Source of the DNA: JABWBR01 sp036741235
GTDB lineage: Bacteria > Bacteroidota > Bacteroidia > Chitinophagales > Saprospiraceae
Reading direction: 5' to 3'
Length of the DNA: 64,000 nucleotides
Assembly (NCBI GenBank): GCA_036741235.1
Contig: DAINSQ010000003.1
Location: forward strand, 18,590-82,589
Made by a program: the position numbers and the translations under genes. A model generated the notes under the pieces. It worked only from the letters and a program-made list of their open reading frames with translations. It searched no databases and was not told the DNA's origin. Shown here one piece after another: positions 44,469-52,788 of the stretch. How positions within the stretch are numbered: position 1 is the first letter of the stretch; each line of letters opens with the position of its first letter.

Positions 44469-47090
44469 CTACTGCATCATATCCATTCCCTCCATATTCA
44501 CGCGGGTATTTTTGCGTTTAAACAGTGATGCGTCCATTTTGCCGAAGCGGTAAGAGAAATTGAGTCTTACCTGCTGGGGGTCGCGTATGCGCCAAGTATC
44601 CTGGATAAACAGGGCGGATTCGACATAAGAGCCGTTGCGGCGGCTGCGGAAGACGTCCTGGACATTAAGGGTTAAGGTAGCCTTGCGCTTGAACAGATCT
44701 TTTCTCAGCGCCATATCGACAAACCATACGGGGATGGAATACCCCTGTGCTGTGCTGTTAGAACCGCCCCAATGGCCGCCGCCGCCGCCGCCCCATCTAC
44801 CGCCGCCGCCGCTAGTGGAAAGCGCCGTGCGGCTTTGGTATTCGGCCGAAATTTGGAAGGTAAATTGCGCCGGCAGTTTGATAGAGACATTCTCTTTAAT
44901 AAAATAAGTAAACTGCTCATTAACCAGGCTGGCCTCCACATTGGAGGCATCAACTTTTGAATTGTAGAGGTTAACGTTGGTCGTTAGTTCTATTTTATCC
45001 TTGAAATTGTTGCGCAGGGTAAACTCTACGCCATAAGCTTCGCTTTGGTTTGAGTTGGCGTAACTATTCACCACCACATCCTGCATGAGCAGCGGGTCGT
45101 ATTCCGTAAACTGATAGCGGGTGATGAGGTCGGTAGATTGCTTGTAATAAGCCGAAATCAAAATATTGTGGCCTTTGGAGAAAAAGTTTTGGTACGACAA
45201 CTCCAGCGAATTGGTAAACTCGGGCAACAAATCGGGGTTGCCGCGCTGAAGGTTGAGCGAATCGGAGAAGTCGGTAAAAGGCATCAACTGAAAGAAATTG
45301 GGCCGGTTGATACGGCGGGTAGCCGAAAACTGGATATTGTCTTCTTCATTGAGCTTGTAAGTGACAAATACGCTGGGGAAAAGACTGAGCGGATAATCGT
45401 TGTTAAAAGTAGAATCGACAGTCTCCAGCGTGCCGGTATAAGTGCTGCTTTCGGCGCGAAGTCCCAATTGATAGCCCCAATTGGAAAATTGGTGACTAAA
45501 CGAGCCATACGCTGCATAAACCTGATCGTCAAATTTGTAGCGATCGGCAAAATAGGGAATCAGCACCCATTGGTTGATGTCGGGATCGAAGACAAAATTG
45601 TCGCTGTTGTTCGTGTTTCGGCGAATAGCCGCCCTGGCGCCCAATTCCAGTTTGATCTTGTCGGTGAGGGGGTCTACGAAATCGGCCTGAACGGTAACGA
45701 AGTTGGAACTGCCGCTGTTTTCCTGCCGTTCGAGGCTTTCCAGTCCCAGGTTGATAAATTGGGTATTAAAATTGCCGGTGCTGGAACTACTTACACTGTT
45801 GAGATTGACGTCGGCGGTGAACTCTTTGCCTTCTTTGGGAAAATTGTGCTTGTAGAGCATCGACGCACCGACATTTTGAAATCCGCGTTCGCTGTCTGAA
45901 TTTCTAATGGATTGGCTGGTAATAATACCCGATGAATACAACGAGTCGGTGAGGATATTGAGGATGTCATCGCTGCCAAACCGGCCGCGCGTATAGGTTC
46001 CGGAGACGGTCAGTGTATTGCGGTTATCGATAAACCAGTCGAGGCCGCCGCGGATATTGGCAAACAGGCGGTTGTTGTCGGAGTCGGTACGTTGGAATAC
46101 ATCGGTGGGCACCCTGCCGAAATAATTATTGCGCACGGTCTCGCCTTCCGATATGCCTTTACGGCTATTGATATTGGCATTCAGGAAAGCGTTGAAGTTA
46201 CCTTCGCGGGCGTTGATATCGGCGCCGCCGTTGATACCGCCGTAAGAGTCGGCGCCCACGCGGATATTTCCGTTGTAGCCTATTCGGCGTTCTTTTTTCA
46301 ATACGATATTAACAATACCGGCCTGACCGCCCGAAGCGTCATATCTGGCGGAAGGGTTGGTGATCACCTCTACCGATTCGATAGCGTCGGCGGGAATTTG
46401 TTCGAGCGTAAGCGTGCTCGGCCTGCCGTCGATAAAAATCTGGGGGGAGGAATTGCGCAGCGTTACATTACCGTCGAGGTCGACGGCCAGCGAGGGCACG
46501 TTGCGAAGGGCGTCTTCGGCAGTACCGCCGGCAGCAACGGCGTTTTTATCCACACGAAATACTTTTTTGTCGAGGGCCAGGGTCAGACTGCCCGCTTCGC
46601 CTTTTACCACTACTTCATTAAGCGTTGTCGACTGCGTTTCGAGTACGATATTACCCAGGTCTTTGTCCAGTTTGGAGGCCATTGCGCTCATATCGGCCTG
46701 CCCGTCAGCGCGGCGGTTAGGACGGGTTAAACCGAAGGAAACGTTTTTTTCAACGTCGGCATACCCCAGGAAGCTTACTTTGAGGGTGAATTCGCCCATT
46801 ACCGGCAATTTTTCGAGGCTGAAATCGCCGTTATCTGCAGTGATCTGCCCCGTGATGAGCGTTTTTTTCATATTCCGGCTCACCGAGTCGAATTTCATAC
46901 CGTACAATTCTACGGTGGCGTAGCCTACGCCTTTGCCTTTTTCATCTACAACTTTGCCGTAAAAGCGGCCTACGTTCATCTGGCCGCCGTTTCTGCCGCC
47001 GCCGGGTATGCCGCCGGGGAGCTGGGCCGGCAATACAGCCGACCAAAGACATAAAAACAGTACGCTAAGGGTGATTTGCAATTTTTTCAT
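44469..47090 (-). CDS. TonB-dependent outer-membrane receptor (OMP_b-brl_3 type)
   Basis: An 873-aa protein with a signal peptide (MKKLQITLSVLFLCLWSAVLPAQ). A carboxypeptidase-regulatory-like domain (about 45-140, FYGKVVDEKGKGVGYATV) is followed by TLNEVVVKGE, a plug domain with NSSPQIFIDGRPS and a 14- or 22-strand barrel. A Gly/Trp-rich insertion (GGGGRWGGGGGGHWGG) near 770-790 falls in a barrel loop. The end is FSYRFGKMDASLF plus a short tail containing two Met-rich residues groups. No SusD partner is adjacent, so it is not a standard SusCD unit. Substrate unknown. Confidence 0.88.
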   Translation of the reverse strand: MKKLQITLSVLFLCLWSAVLPAQLPGGIPGGGRNGGQMNVGRFYGKVVDEKGKGVGYATVELYGMKFDSVSRNMKKTLITGQITADNGDFSLEKLPVMGEFTLKVSFLGYADVEKNVSFGLTRPNRRADGQADMSAMASKLDKDLGNIVLETQSTTLNEVVVKGEAGSLTLALDKKVFRVDKNAVAAGGTAEDALRNVPSLAVDLDGNVTLRNSSPQIFIDGRPSTLTLEQIPADAIESVEVITNPSARYDASGGQAGIVNIVLKKERRIGYNGNIRVGADSYGGINGGADINAREGNFNAFLNANINSRKGISEGETVRNNYFGRVPTDVFQRTDSDNNRLFANIRGGLDWFIDNRNTLTVSGTYTRGRFGSDDILNILTDSLYSSGIITSQSIRNSDSERGFQNVGASMLYKHNFPKEGKEFTADVNLNSVSSSSTGNFNTQFINLGLESLERQENSGSSNFVTVQADFVDPLTDKIKLELGARAAIRRNTNNSDNFVFDPDINQWVLIPYFADRYKFDDQVYAAYGSFSHQFSNWGYQLGLRAESSTYTGTLETVDSTFNNDYPLSLFPSVFVTYKLNEEDNIQFSATRRINRPNFFQLMPFTDFSDSLNLQRGNPDLLPEFTNSLELSYQNFFSKGHNILISAYYKQSTDLITRYQFTEYDPLLMQDVVVNSYANSNQSEAYGVEFTLRNNFKDKIELTTNVNLYNSKVDASNVEASLVNEQFTYFIKENVSIKLPAQFTFQISAEYQSRTALSTSGGGGRWGGGGGGHWGGSNSTAQGYSIPVWFVDMALRKDLFKRKATLTLNVQDVFRSRRNGSYVESALFIQDTWRIRDPQQVRLNFSYRFGKMDASLFKRKNTRVNMEGMDMMQ

Positions 47091-47298
47091 GGTAATTTAT
47101 TGTAATAAGGTTTTGTCAAAATAGTGTCATGCGACCAACCCTAACTGAATTATGGCAACAGTTGTTTAAAAGTAGTTCGCAAACTTTTTCAATACAAAGG
47201 AACGTCAAAAAGCAATGCCGCCCCGGCTGTGTAGACGAGCCGGGCAAATGAGGAGTCAAAAGGGGGATTTTGGCAGTTGTGAGTTGAGGGGGGATGAA

Positions 47299-47368
47299 AG
47301 GTTATGAAAGGTTATGAGGGGGTATGAAGGGTTTAACTTTAATAACCCCTCATAACCCCTCATAACCC
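47299..47368 (-). terminator. TTATGAGGGG-type inverted repeat after pdxJ
   Basis: The left arm of GGTTATGA-type units (47299-47332) pairs with the right arm of CCCCTCATAA-type units (47342-47368), beginning 4 nt after the pdxJ stop. The rest of 47091-47298, upstream of the TonB receptor, shows no gene. Confidence 0.55.
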
Positions 47369-47372
47369 GGAT

Positions 47373-48089
47373 TTACGCTGCCAACTCCCGGAGATACATT
47401 TGAATCGTATTCTCCAGGCCGAAATAGAGCGCATCGCAGATCAGCGCGTGGCCGATAGAGACCTCCAACAGGCCAGGCACATGATCTTTGTAGAAACGCA
47501 GATTATCGAGGTTGAGGTCGTGGCCTGCATTGACGCCGATGCCGATCTCATTGGCCAGCCGGGCGCAGCTGATATGAGGCGCCACGGCCTTGTCGCGGTC
47601 TTGGGCAAACTGGTGAGCGTAGCGACCCGTATAAAATTCTATTCGATCGGCGCCTACCGCCTTGGCGCCCTCCACAAAGCGCTCATCGGGGTCTACAAAT
47701 AGCGATACCCGGATACCGGCGGATTGTAATTGAGCGGTGATATCTTTCAGGAAACCGGCGTGTTTGATGGTGTCCCACCCGTGGTCGGATGTAAGCGCTG
47801 CCGGGTCGTCGGGCACAAGGGTACACTGGTGGGGTTTATTTTGCAGCACCAACGCCATAAACTCAGGCGTGGGATTGCCCTCTATATTGAATTCATTGCG
47901 AACGATCTTTTTCAATTCCGGAATATCGGCATAGCGAATATGCCGTTGGTCGGGCCGGGGGTGTACCGTAATTCCCTCTGCGCCGAAAATTTCGCAATCC
48001 TGAGCCACCTCCAGCAAATCGGGTAGGTTGCCGCCGCGCGAGTTGCGAATGAGAGCTATTTTGTTGATGTTGACACTTAGTCGGGTCAT
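47373..48089 (-). CDS. pdxJ: Pyridoxine 5'-phosphate synthase
   Basis: A 238-aa TIM-barrel protein of normal length. It starts MTRLSVNINKIALIRNSRGG and has the family blocks ITVHPRPDQRHI, NIEGNPTPEF, VSLFVDPDERF, RIEFYTGRYA, VNAGHDLNL and EVSIGHAL. It condenses 1-deoxyxylulose 5-phosphate with 3-amino-2-oxopropyl phosphate to form pyridoxine 5'-phosphate. A small palindrome TACTTTG-G-CAAAGTA lies at 48121-48135, 32 nt upstream of the start, and could be part of its promoter. Confidence 0.96.
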   Translation of the reverse strand: MTRLSVNINKIALIRNSRGGNLPDLLEVAQDCEIFGAEGITVHPRPDQRHIRYADIPELKKIVRNEFNIEGNPTPEFMALVLQNKPHQCTLVPDDPAALTSDHGWDTIKHAGFLKDITAQLQSAGIRVSLFVDPDERFVEGAKAVGADRIEFYTGRYAHQFAQDRDKAVAPHISCARLANEIGIGVNAGHDLNLDNLRFYKDHVPGLLEVSIGHALICDALYFGLENTIQMYLRELAA

Positions 48090-48150
48090 GAGTGAAAGTT
48101 TTTTTTACTTAAAAATCCGATACTTTGGCAAAGTAAAAAACTATGACGCA

Positions 48151-48777
48151 CTAATACAAAGTCTTGTGCAATTCATAACTGCCGTTGTTATCTTTAAACG
48201 TCACTAAAAAAGGAAATGCTTTCATAAACCGGATCGCGTAATAGGCTCCGCCGGGCATTTGAATAGTTAGTTGATAAAATCCGGGCAACAAGTCGCTAAA
48301 ATTCAATTGGACCAAGGGGGCATCCGCGGGTATTTGTCGCAACTGAATATCGCGAAGTACATCTTTCAGCGCAATAGCAATAGGTTGTTGCGGCAGCGAC
48401 AGGGCTATCCCCTGCGCATGAACGCCGTTAATTTCCAGTAGCTGCGCGCTGTATTTGAGGTCGCTGGGCGAGGCCTCCTCTTCGGGGCCAACGGCGGAAA
48501 ACCACGCGCCGGTAACGCGGCAAGGGCCGGTTCGCAGGTCTACACCCTCAAAGATTTCATCAGGGCAAGGGGTTGTCATGTGCAGCGGTAGCTCATAGCC
48601 GGCGCCATTGCCGCCGTCGGGCAAGTAATATACCCGTTTATCGGAAAAGCTCAATCGCTCGCGAAGCCTTTCATCGTCTTCCCAGCCGCTCACACCGGTT
48701 GCTTCGTCGAGTTCAATAACCTGACCTGCGGGTTGTTTTACGAATGGCTCAGTGAGCACTATACGGGTCGTATTCAT
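48151..48777 (-). CDS. Conserved-looking protein of unknown function
   Basis: A 208-aa protein; the start at 48777 (MNTTRIVLTEPF) avoids overlap with the channel gene, whose stop is 16 nt upstream. There is no signal peptide. It begins with beta-strands and ends with FYQLTIQMPGGAYYAIRFMKAFPF and FKDNNGSYELHKTLY, again beta-rich. I do not recognise a family. Its tight spacing suggests cotranscription with the potassium channel. Confidence 0.6.
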   Translation of the reverse strand: MNTTRIVLTEPFVKQPAGQVIELDEATGVSGWEDDERLRERLSFSDKRVYYLPDGGNGAGYELPLHMTTPCPDEIFEGVDLRTGPCRVTGAWFSAVGPEEEASPSDLKYSAQLLEINGVHAQGIALSLPQQPIAIALKDVLRDIQLRQIPADAPLVQLNFSDLLPGFYQLTIQMPGGAYYAIRFMKAFPFLVTFKDNNGSYELHKTLY

Positions 48778-48793
48778 GAGGTGGCAATTAAGA

Positions 48794-49639
48794 TCAATCC
48801 AGTTGAAATCCGCAATATTTGCAATAAGTCGCATCGGCGTCGTGGCCCTCTTTCCCGCAATTTTTGCATGCAATGGCAGTCGTTTTTCGAGCCGGGTTGA
48901 TCAGCGCAGAAGTCACGATACCCGTAGGTACTGCAATCACAGCATAACCGATAATCATAATCAGCGAAGAAATAAACTTGCCCAGCGGCGTAACCGGGCT
49001 GATATCGCCATAACCTACCGTGGTAAGGGTTACAATAGCCCAATAGATACCTGTGGGAATACTGTCGAATTCTGGATTGGCATTTTGTTCAGTGATGTAC
49101 ATAATTGAGCCGAACAAGCAGACCGATACCAGCACAAAAAATAAAAAAACGGTCATTTTGGGCACACTCTCCCGCAGGGCCGCCACAATGAGGTTGCCCT
49201 GATGGACAAACGTATCGAGTTTAAAAATCCGGAAAACACGCAAAAGCCGCAGCGCCCGCATAATCATCAGCGAATGGGCGCCGGGAAAGAATATATCGAG
49301 AAACATAGGCAATATGGCGGCAATATCAATAATACCCAATATGCTGGTTGCGTATTTGATTGGTTTATACACGCAATACAGCCTGACAATATACTCTATA
49401 ATAAAAAAGACCGTGATAATCCACTCTAAAGCATAAAAGGTCGGCCCCCATTTGGCATACAGCGACGGCACCGTTTCCAAAATCAAAATAAAAATGCTGA
49501 ACAAGATCATTACAAGCAGTACGATGTCGAACAACTTGCCGGCGGGGGTTTCCGCTTCGAAGACTATTTCGTGAATTTTTTCGCGAAGCGGGCTGAAATT
49601 TTCGGGTTTGCGCTTGTCCTTGTCGGTGTATATTTTCAT
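48794..49639 (-). CDS. Voltage-gated potassium channel with C-terminal zinc ribbon
   Basis: A 281-aa protein with six membrane segments. S4 is positively charged (IMRALRLLRVFRIFKL) and the pore loop has the K+ selectivity filter TVGYGD. After S6 (GYAVIAVPTGIVTSAL) the cytoplasmic tail ends in two CxxC pairs (CKNCGKEGHDADATYCKYCG), a zinc-ribbon-like module in place of a longer ligand-binding domain. The family is the bacterial ion transporter/Kch group. Start at 49639 or 49645. Confidence 0.88.
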   Translation of the reverse strand: MKIYTDKDKRKPENFSPLREKIHEIVFEAETPAGKLFDIVLLVMILFSIFILILETVPSLYAKWGPTFYALEWIITVFFIIEYIVRLYCVYKPIKYATSILGIIDIAAILPMFLDIFFPGAHSLMIMRALRLLRVFRIFKLDTFVHQGNLIVAALRESVPKMTVFLFFVLVSVCLFGSIMYITEQNANPEFDSIPTGIYWAIVTLTTVGYGDISPVTPLGKFISSLIMIIGYAVIAVPTGIVTSALINPARKTTAIACKNCGKEGHDADATYCKYCGFQLD

Positions 49640-49703
49640 GATCAATATTTAACTGATACATGAAAGTATTGTTTTTTGATCAAATAGCGAAGTTCTGTGT
49701 GAA

Positions 49704-49732
49704 GCGGGATAAATTTGTACAAATTTACCCGC
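49704..49732 (+). promoter_or_regulatory. Palindrome overlapping the promoter of the hydroxy-acid oxidase gene
   Basis: An 18-bp perfect palindrome TAAATTTGTACAAATTTA at 49710-49727, flanked by GCGGG / CCCGC, ends 6 nt before the ATG at 49734. Its left half is an exact TAnnTTTG box (49710-49717). It could be a repressor operator or, in RNA, a start-codon-proximal hairpin. Confidence 0.55.
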
Positions 49733-49733
49733 G

Positions 49734-50882
49734 ATGAAATATCCCGCCATAGAAGACCTTCGCCGGCGCGCCCGGCAGCGCATCCCGCGTTTTGCTTTTG
49801 AATACCTCGACGGCGGCTGCAACGAAGACGTCAACCTCCACAAAAATACCGCTGAACTGCGCGAGGTAGAGCTGAAGCCCTACTACCTGGGCAACCACGC
49901 CGGCTCAAGCCTGAAAACCGAGTTATTTGGCAAGGTGTACGACGCCCCCTTTGGCGTAGCGCCTATCGGCCTCCAGGGGCTGATGTGGCCGGGCGCGCCT
50001 GAGATACTGGCCAAAGCCGCCCGGCAGCACAATATTCCGTTTGTACTCAGTACGGTGACCACTGCCAGTATAGAGAAGATAGGAAAATTAACCGACGGCC
50101 ATTTCTGGTTTCAACTCTACCATCCTGTTGAAAATACGCTGCGCGACGACCTGTTAGACCGCGCCGAGGCGGCAGGCTGCGAAGTCTTGTGCGTCCTCTG
50201 CGATGTGCCCAGCTTCGGCTACCGGCCGCGCGATATTCGCAACGGACTGGCCATGCCGCCCCAGATGACATTTTCGAACCTGCTACAAATACTGGCAAAA
50301 CCCGAATGGGCCTTGCGCACCCTGCTGCACGGTCGCCCCGAATTTGCCAATCTGAAAAAATACATGCCCAAGGGCCTCGACATCGGCCAACTAGGGCAAT
50401 ATATGAACCAGACCTTCTCCGGCAGGCTCAACGAGGCCAAAATTGCCCCCATCCGCGACCGCTGGCGCGGCAAGCTGGTACTCAAAGGCGTGGCGAGCGA
50501 AGAAGATACCGCCATGGCCGTCCGTCTGGGCTTCGACGGCGTCATCGTTTCCAACCACGGCGGCAGGCAACTCGACGCGGGGCAGTCGGCAATCAAATCC
50601 CTGCCGCCTATCGTTCAGCAACACGCCGGAAAAATACGCATCATGCTCGACAGCGGCATCCGCTCGGGGGTAGATGTGGCGCGTACCCTGGCCTCAGGGG
50701 CGGAGTTCGCCTTCCTCGGCAGGTCGTTTATGTACGGCGTAGCGGCACTGGGCGAAGCCGGCGGCGACCATGTCTGTTCGATTTTAATAAAACAATTGCA
50801 GCAGGTAATGGAACAGGTATGCTGCGAAAGGGTGCAGGATTTGCCGCGGCATCTTATTGGACGGGCTGAAAGGCCTGTTTAA
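49734..50882 (+). CDS. FMN-dependent alpha-hydroxy-acid oxidase/dehydrogenase (LldD-like)
   Basis: A 382-aa TIM-barrel flavoprotein. Seen are Tyr24 in AFEYLDGGCN, GVAPIGLQGLMWPGAPE, QLYH with the second Tyr, the substrate loop, and catalytic His275 in SNHGGRQLD with Arg278, followed by MLDSGIRSGVDVARTLASGAEFAFLGR for FMN phosphate. It oxidises an L-2-hydroxy acid, possibly L-lactate or glycolate, to the 2-oxo acid. No lactate permease or regulator is adjacent. A palindrome covers its promoter. Confidence 0.9.
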   Translation: MKYPAIEDLRRRARQRIPRFAFEYLDGGCNEDVNLHKNTAELREVELKPYYLGNHAGSSLKTELFGKVYDAPFGVAPIGLQGLMWPGAPEILAKAARQHNIPFVLSTVTTASIEKIGKLTDGHFWFQLYHPVENTLRDDLLDRAEAAGCEVLCVLCDVPSFGYRPRDIRNGLAMPPQMTFSNLLQILAKPEWALRTLLHGRPEFANLKKYMPKGLDIGQLGQYMNQTFSGRLNEAKIAPIRDRWRGKLVLKGVASEEDTAMAVRLGFDGVIVSNHGGRQLDAGQSAIKSLPPIVQQHAGKIRIMLDSGIRSGVDVARTLASGAEFAFLGRSFMYGVAALGEAGGDHVCSILIKQLQQVMEQVCCERVQDLPRHLIGRAERPV

Positions 50883-50925
50883 TTAAAAACCACCCACCGC
50901 CGATCTCCATCGGCAGGGGGTGGTT
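50883..50925. terminator. Bidirectional terminator
   Basis: Nested perfect stems AACCACCC / GGGTGGTT and GCCGAT-CTCC-ATCGGC (50888-50925). On the minus strand it is followed by TTTTTAATT, so it ends the Cys-rich protein gene, and it also closes the oxidase gene from the other side. Confidence 0.8.
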
Positions 50926-50947
50926 CATGCGGCTTTGCCGGAAAACT

Positions 50948-51277
50948 TTACATTTCTCCTTCAGCCGGTTGCTTGCGATCTGCGGGCTGAACGCTAACAG
51001 TTTGTACAGCGGGTGATTTCGACTTGGGATTGGCGGCGGCACTTTTTGCCCATTTTTTGCCGGTATAGTCAAATTTGCCGCTGCCTTTGCAGGATTCGAG
51101 TTGGGCAGGCGTGCATTTGGCGGCAGCTTCAGGCGTGCAGGCTTTCTTGTCGGCCGCAGCGGTGCGCTTACAGGGTTGTGCACAGCAGGCCGGCGGACAG
51201 GGTTGGCAGCTTTGCGCTTGCAATTGTACAATGGCCAGGCCAAACAAAAAGAACAGTGAGAACAGTACTTGCTTCAT
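50948..51277 (-). CDS. Secreted Cys-rich protein, unknown function
   Basis: A 109-aa protein; the start at 51277 gives the signal peptide MKQVLFSLFFLFGLAIVQLQAQ. The mature N-terminus is dense in Cys and Pro (SCQPCPPACCAQPCK), followed by ACTPEAAAKCTPAQLESCKG and a Lys/Ala/Pro-rich tail without Cys. The eight Cys could bind metal ions or form disulfides. It is transcribed divergently from the two-component system at 51456-53493, whose sensor domain is also Cys-rich, and both promoters flank the same direct-repeat array. Confidence 0.65.
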   Translation of the reverse strand: MKQVLFSLFFLFGLAIVQLQAQSCQPCPPACCAQPCKRTAAADKKACTPEAAAKCTPAQLESCKGSGKFDYTGKKWAKSAAANPKSKSPAVQTVSVQPADRKQPAEGEM

Positions 51278-51324
51278 ACAGCGGGTTGTTAAAGTGGTGA
51301 ATGAAATCAATTAATTTGTCGATG

Positions 51325-51332
51325 CAAAGTTA
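51325..51332 (-). promoter_or_regulatory. Promoter box of the Cys-rich protein gene
   Basis: Exact minus-strand TAACTTTG, 48 nt upstream of the ATG at 51277. Its -33 region overlaps the start of the direct-repeat array at 51354-51391. Confidence 0.5.
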
Positions 51333-51353
51333 AGCCCGTTAGATACAACAAGC

Positions 51354-51391
51354 TGTCACACAGCTGTTACCCACTTGTTAAGCACTTGTTA
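51354..51391. promoter_or_regulatory. Four direct repeats of TGTYA at 11-bp spacing, candidate response-regulator operator
   Basis: TGTCA at 51354, TGTTA at 51365, TGTTA at 51376 and TGTTA at 51387, each exactly 11 bp after the last. The last two lie in a longer repeat CACTTGTTA. OmpR-family regulators bind head-to-tail half-sites with 10-11 bp spacing. It lies between the two divergent promoters. Confidence 0.6.
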
Positions 51392-51420
51392 TTGTTGAAC
51401 ATAAGCAGCGCGATTGTATG

Positions 51421-51428
51421 TACATTTG
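51421..51428 (+). promoter_or_regulatory. Promoter box of the histidine kinase gene
   Basis: Exact TACATTTG, 28 nt upstream of the ATG at 51456 and 30 nt downstream of the direct-repeat array. Confidence 0.5.
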
Positions 51429-51455
51429 AATATCAATTGCGCAATAGTACATTAT

Positions 51456-52694
51456 ATGAGATCACTTCGTCCATTCCCGCTACTGCTCGTTGCCTCCACA
51501 TTGGCGGTTATCGGTTTGGTTGTTTTCCAGTTGAAATGGATGCAGCACTCCCGCGAATTGTCGGAAGAACTTTTCAACGAGCGCGTCTGCATGGCAGTAT
51601 GCTCAACGGTTGAAGACTACGACGCAGGAGCGGGCTGCGGCCAAACGGCAGCCTGTCCGCCGGGCTGTGGAACAACAGGAAAAACCGTCGCCTCAGCCGC
51701 CCAACTGGCCAACGATGCGGCCTTCCACAGCAGCCTGCGCCAATCGTTTGATTTTTACCAGATCGGACTGGATTACAACCTGTCGTTTACCGCCGACTCG
51801 GTGAAAGAAACCTGCGAAAAGGGCATCTATCAATGTCAGGTGCCACTACCCGCCGATTCTGCTTCGCAAACAGCCTATATGCAGGTCAATTTCCCCGACA
51901 AAGAGGCTTTTATACTTGAAAAAATGCACTTCATGGTTGTGGCAACGATCCTGATCCTGCTGTTTACCGCCGCAGTATTGCTCTTTGCCAATTGGTCGCT
52001 GCTCAAACAACAACGACTGCTGGAAACCAACAAGGATTTTTTCAACAATATGGCCCATGAATTCCGCACGCCCTTGACCAACGTAGGACTGGCCGTCAAT
52101 ATGCTAGGCAAAAAACACCCCGACTTGAAAGAGAACCCGCTGGTAGCTATCGTACGGCGCGAAAATAACCGGCTGCTATCGCAGGTAGAGCGCGTATTGC
52201 ACCTGGCGCGACTGGAAAACGGCGATTATTGCCTGCAAAAAGAGCAACTCAATCTCAAAAAATTGCTCGAGTCCGTCTGCGACGAAATGTCTATGCAAAT
52301 AGAGCGCAGCGGCGCCTCCGTTCAACTCGAGGAGGTACCCAGTCACTATGAGGTAATTGGCGACCGCCTCCATCTGGGCAACGTATTTCGCAACCTGCTC
52401 GACAACGCACTGAAATACGCCTGCGACCATCCGCAAATCCGCATTTCGGCGCAGGAGCACCGCCGGGGTATCCTCATCCAGGTGCAGGACAACGGCGTCG
52501 GCATCCCGGCTTCACAGTGCGGGTTGATTTTCGAAAAATTTCAACGCGCCGGCCAGGGCGACCTGCACGAACAGAAGGGCTTTGGTCTGGGCCTGGCCTA
52601 TGTGAAAAACATGGTGGAACAGCACAAAGGATTTGTGCGGGTGATCAGCGAAGTCAATAAAGGAAGCCGGTTTGAGGTGTATCTGCCGGCTTGA
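51456..52694 (+). CDS. Sensor histidine kinase with Cys-rich periplasmic domain
   Basis: A 412-aa protein; the start at 51456 puts a membrane helix at about 5-25. The periplasmic domain (about 28-150) holds at least nine Cys, including CMAVCS, GCGQTAACPPGCG and ETCEKGIYQC. A second membrane helix (about 152-176) leads to the kinase core: H-box NMAHEFRTPLTNV with His201, N-box NVFRNLLDNALKYA, G1 DNGVGIP and G2 GFGLGLAYV. The phosphoryl group would go to the response regulator encoded 94 nt downstream. The Cys-rich sensor suggests metal or redox sensing, and the overall pair resembles RprX/RprY of Bacteroides. Confidence 0.9.
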   Translation: MRSLRPFPLLLVASTLAVIGLVVFQLKWMQHSRELSEELFNERVCMAVCSTVEDYDAGAGCGQTAACPPGCGTTGKTVASAAQLANDAAFHSSLRQSFDFYQIGLDYNLSFTADSVKETCEKGIYQCQVPLPADSASQTAYMQVNFPDKEAFILEKMHFMVVATILILLFTAAVLLFANWSLLKQQRLLETNKDFFNNMAHEFRTPLTNVGLAVNMLGKKHPDLKENPLVAIVRRENNRLLSQVERVLHLARLENGDYCLQKEQLNLKKLLESVCDEMSMQIERSGASVQLEEVPSHYEVIGDRLHLGNVFRNLLDNALKYACDHPQIRISAQEHRRGILIQVQDNGVGIPASQCGLIFEKFQRAGQGDLHEQKGFGLGLAYVKNMVEQHKGFVRVISEVNKGSRFEVYLPA

Positions 52695-52788
52695 ATAACG
52701 CGCCGTACCGGGCAAACCGGTTACCTGGGCAACCATAGAGATAAACCGAAACGCTACGGAGCGCAAAGAAAAAAAATGCTCATTAACC

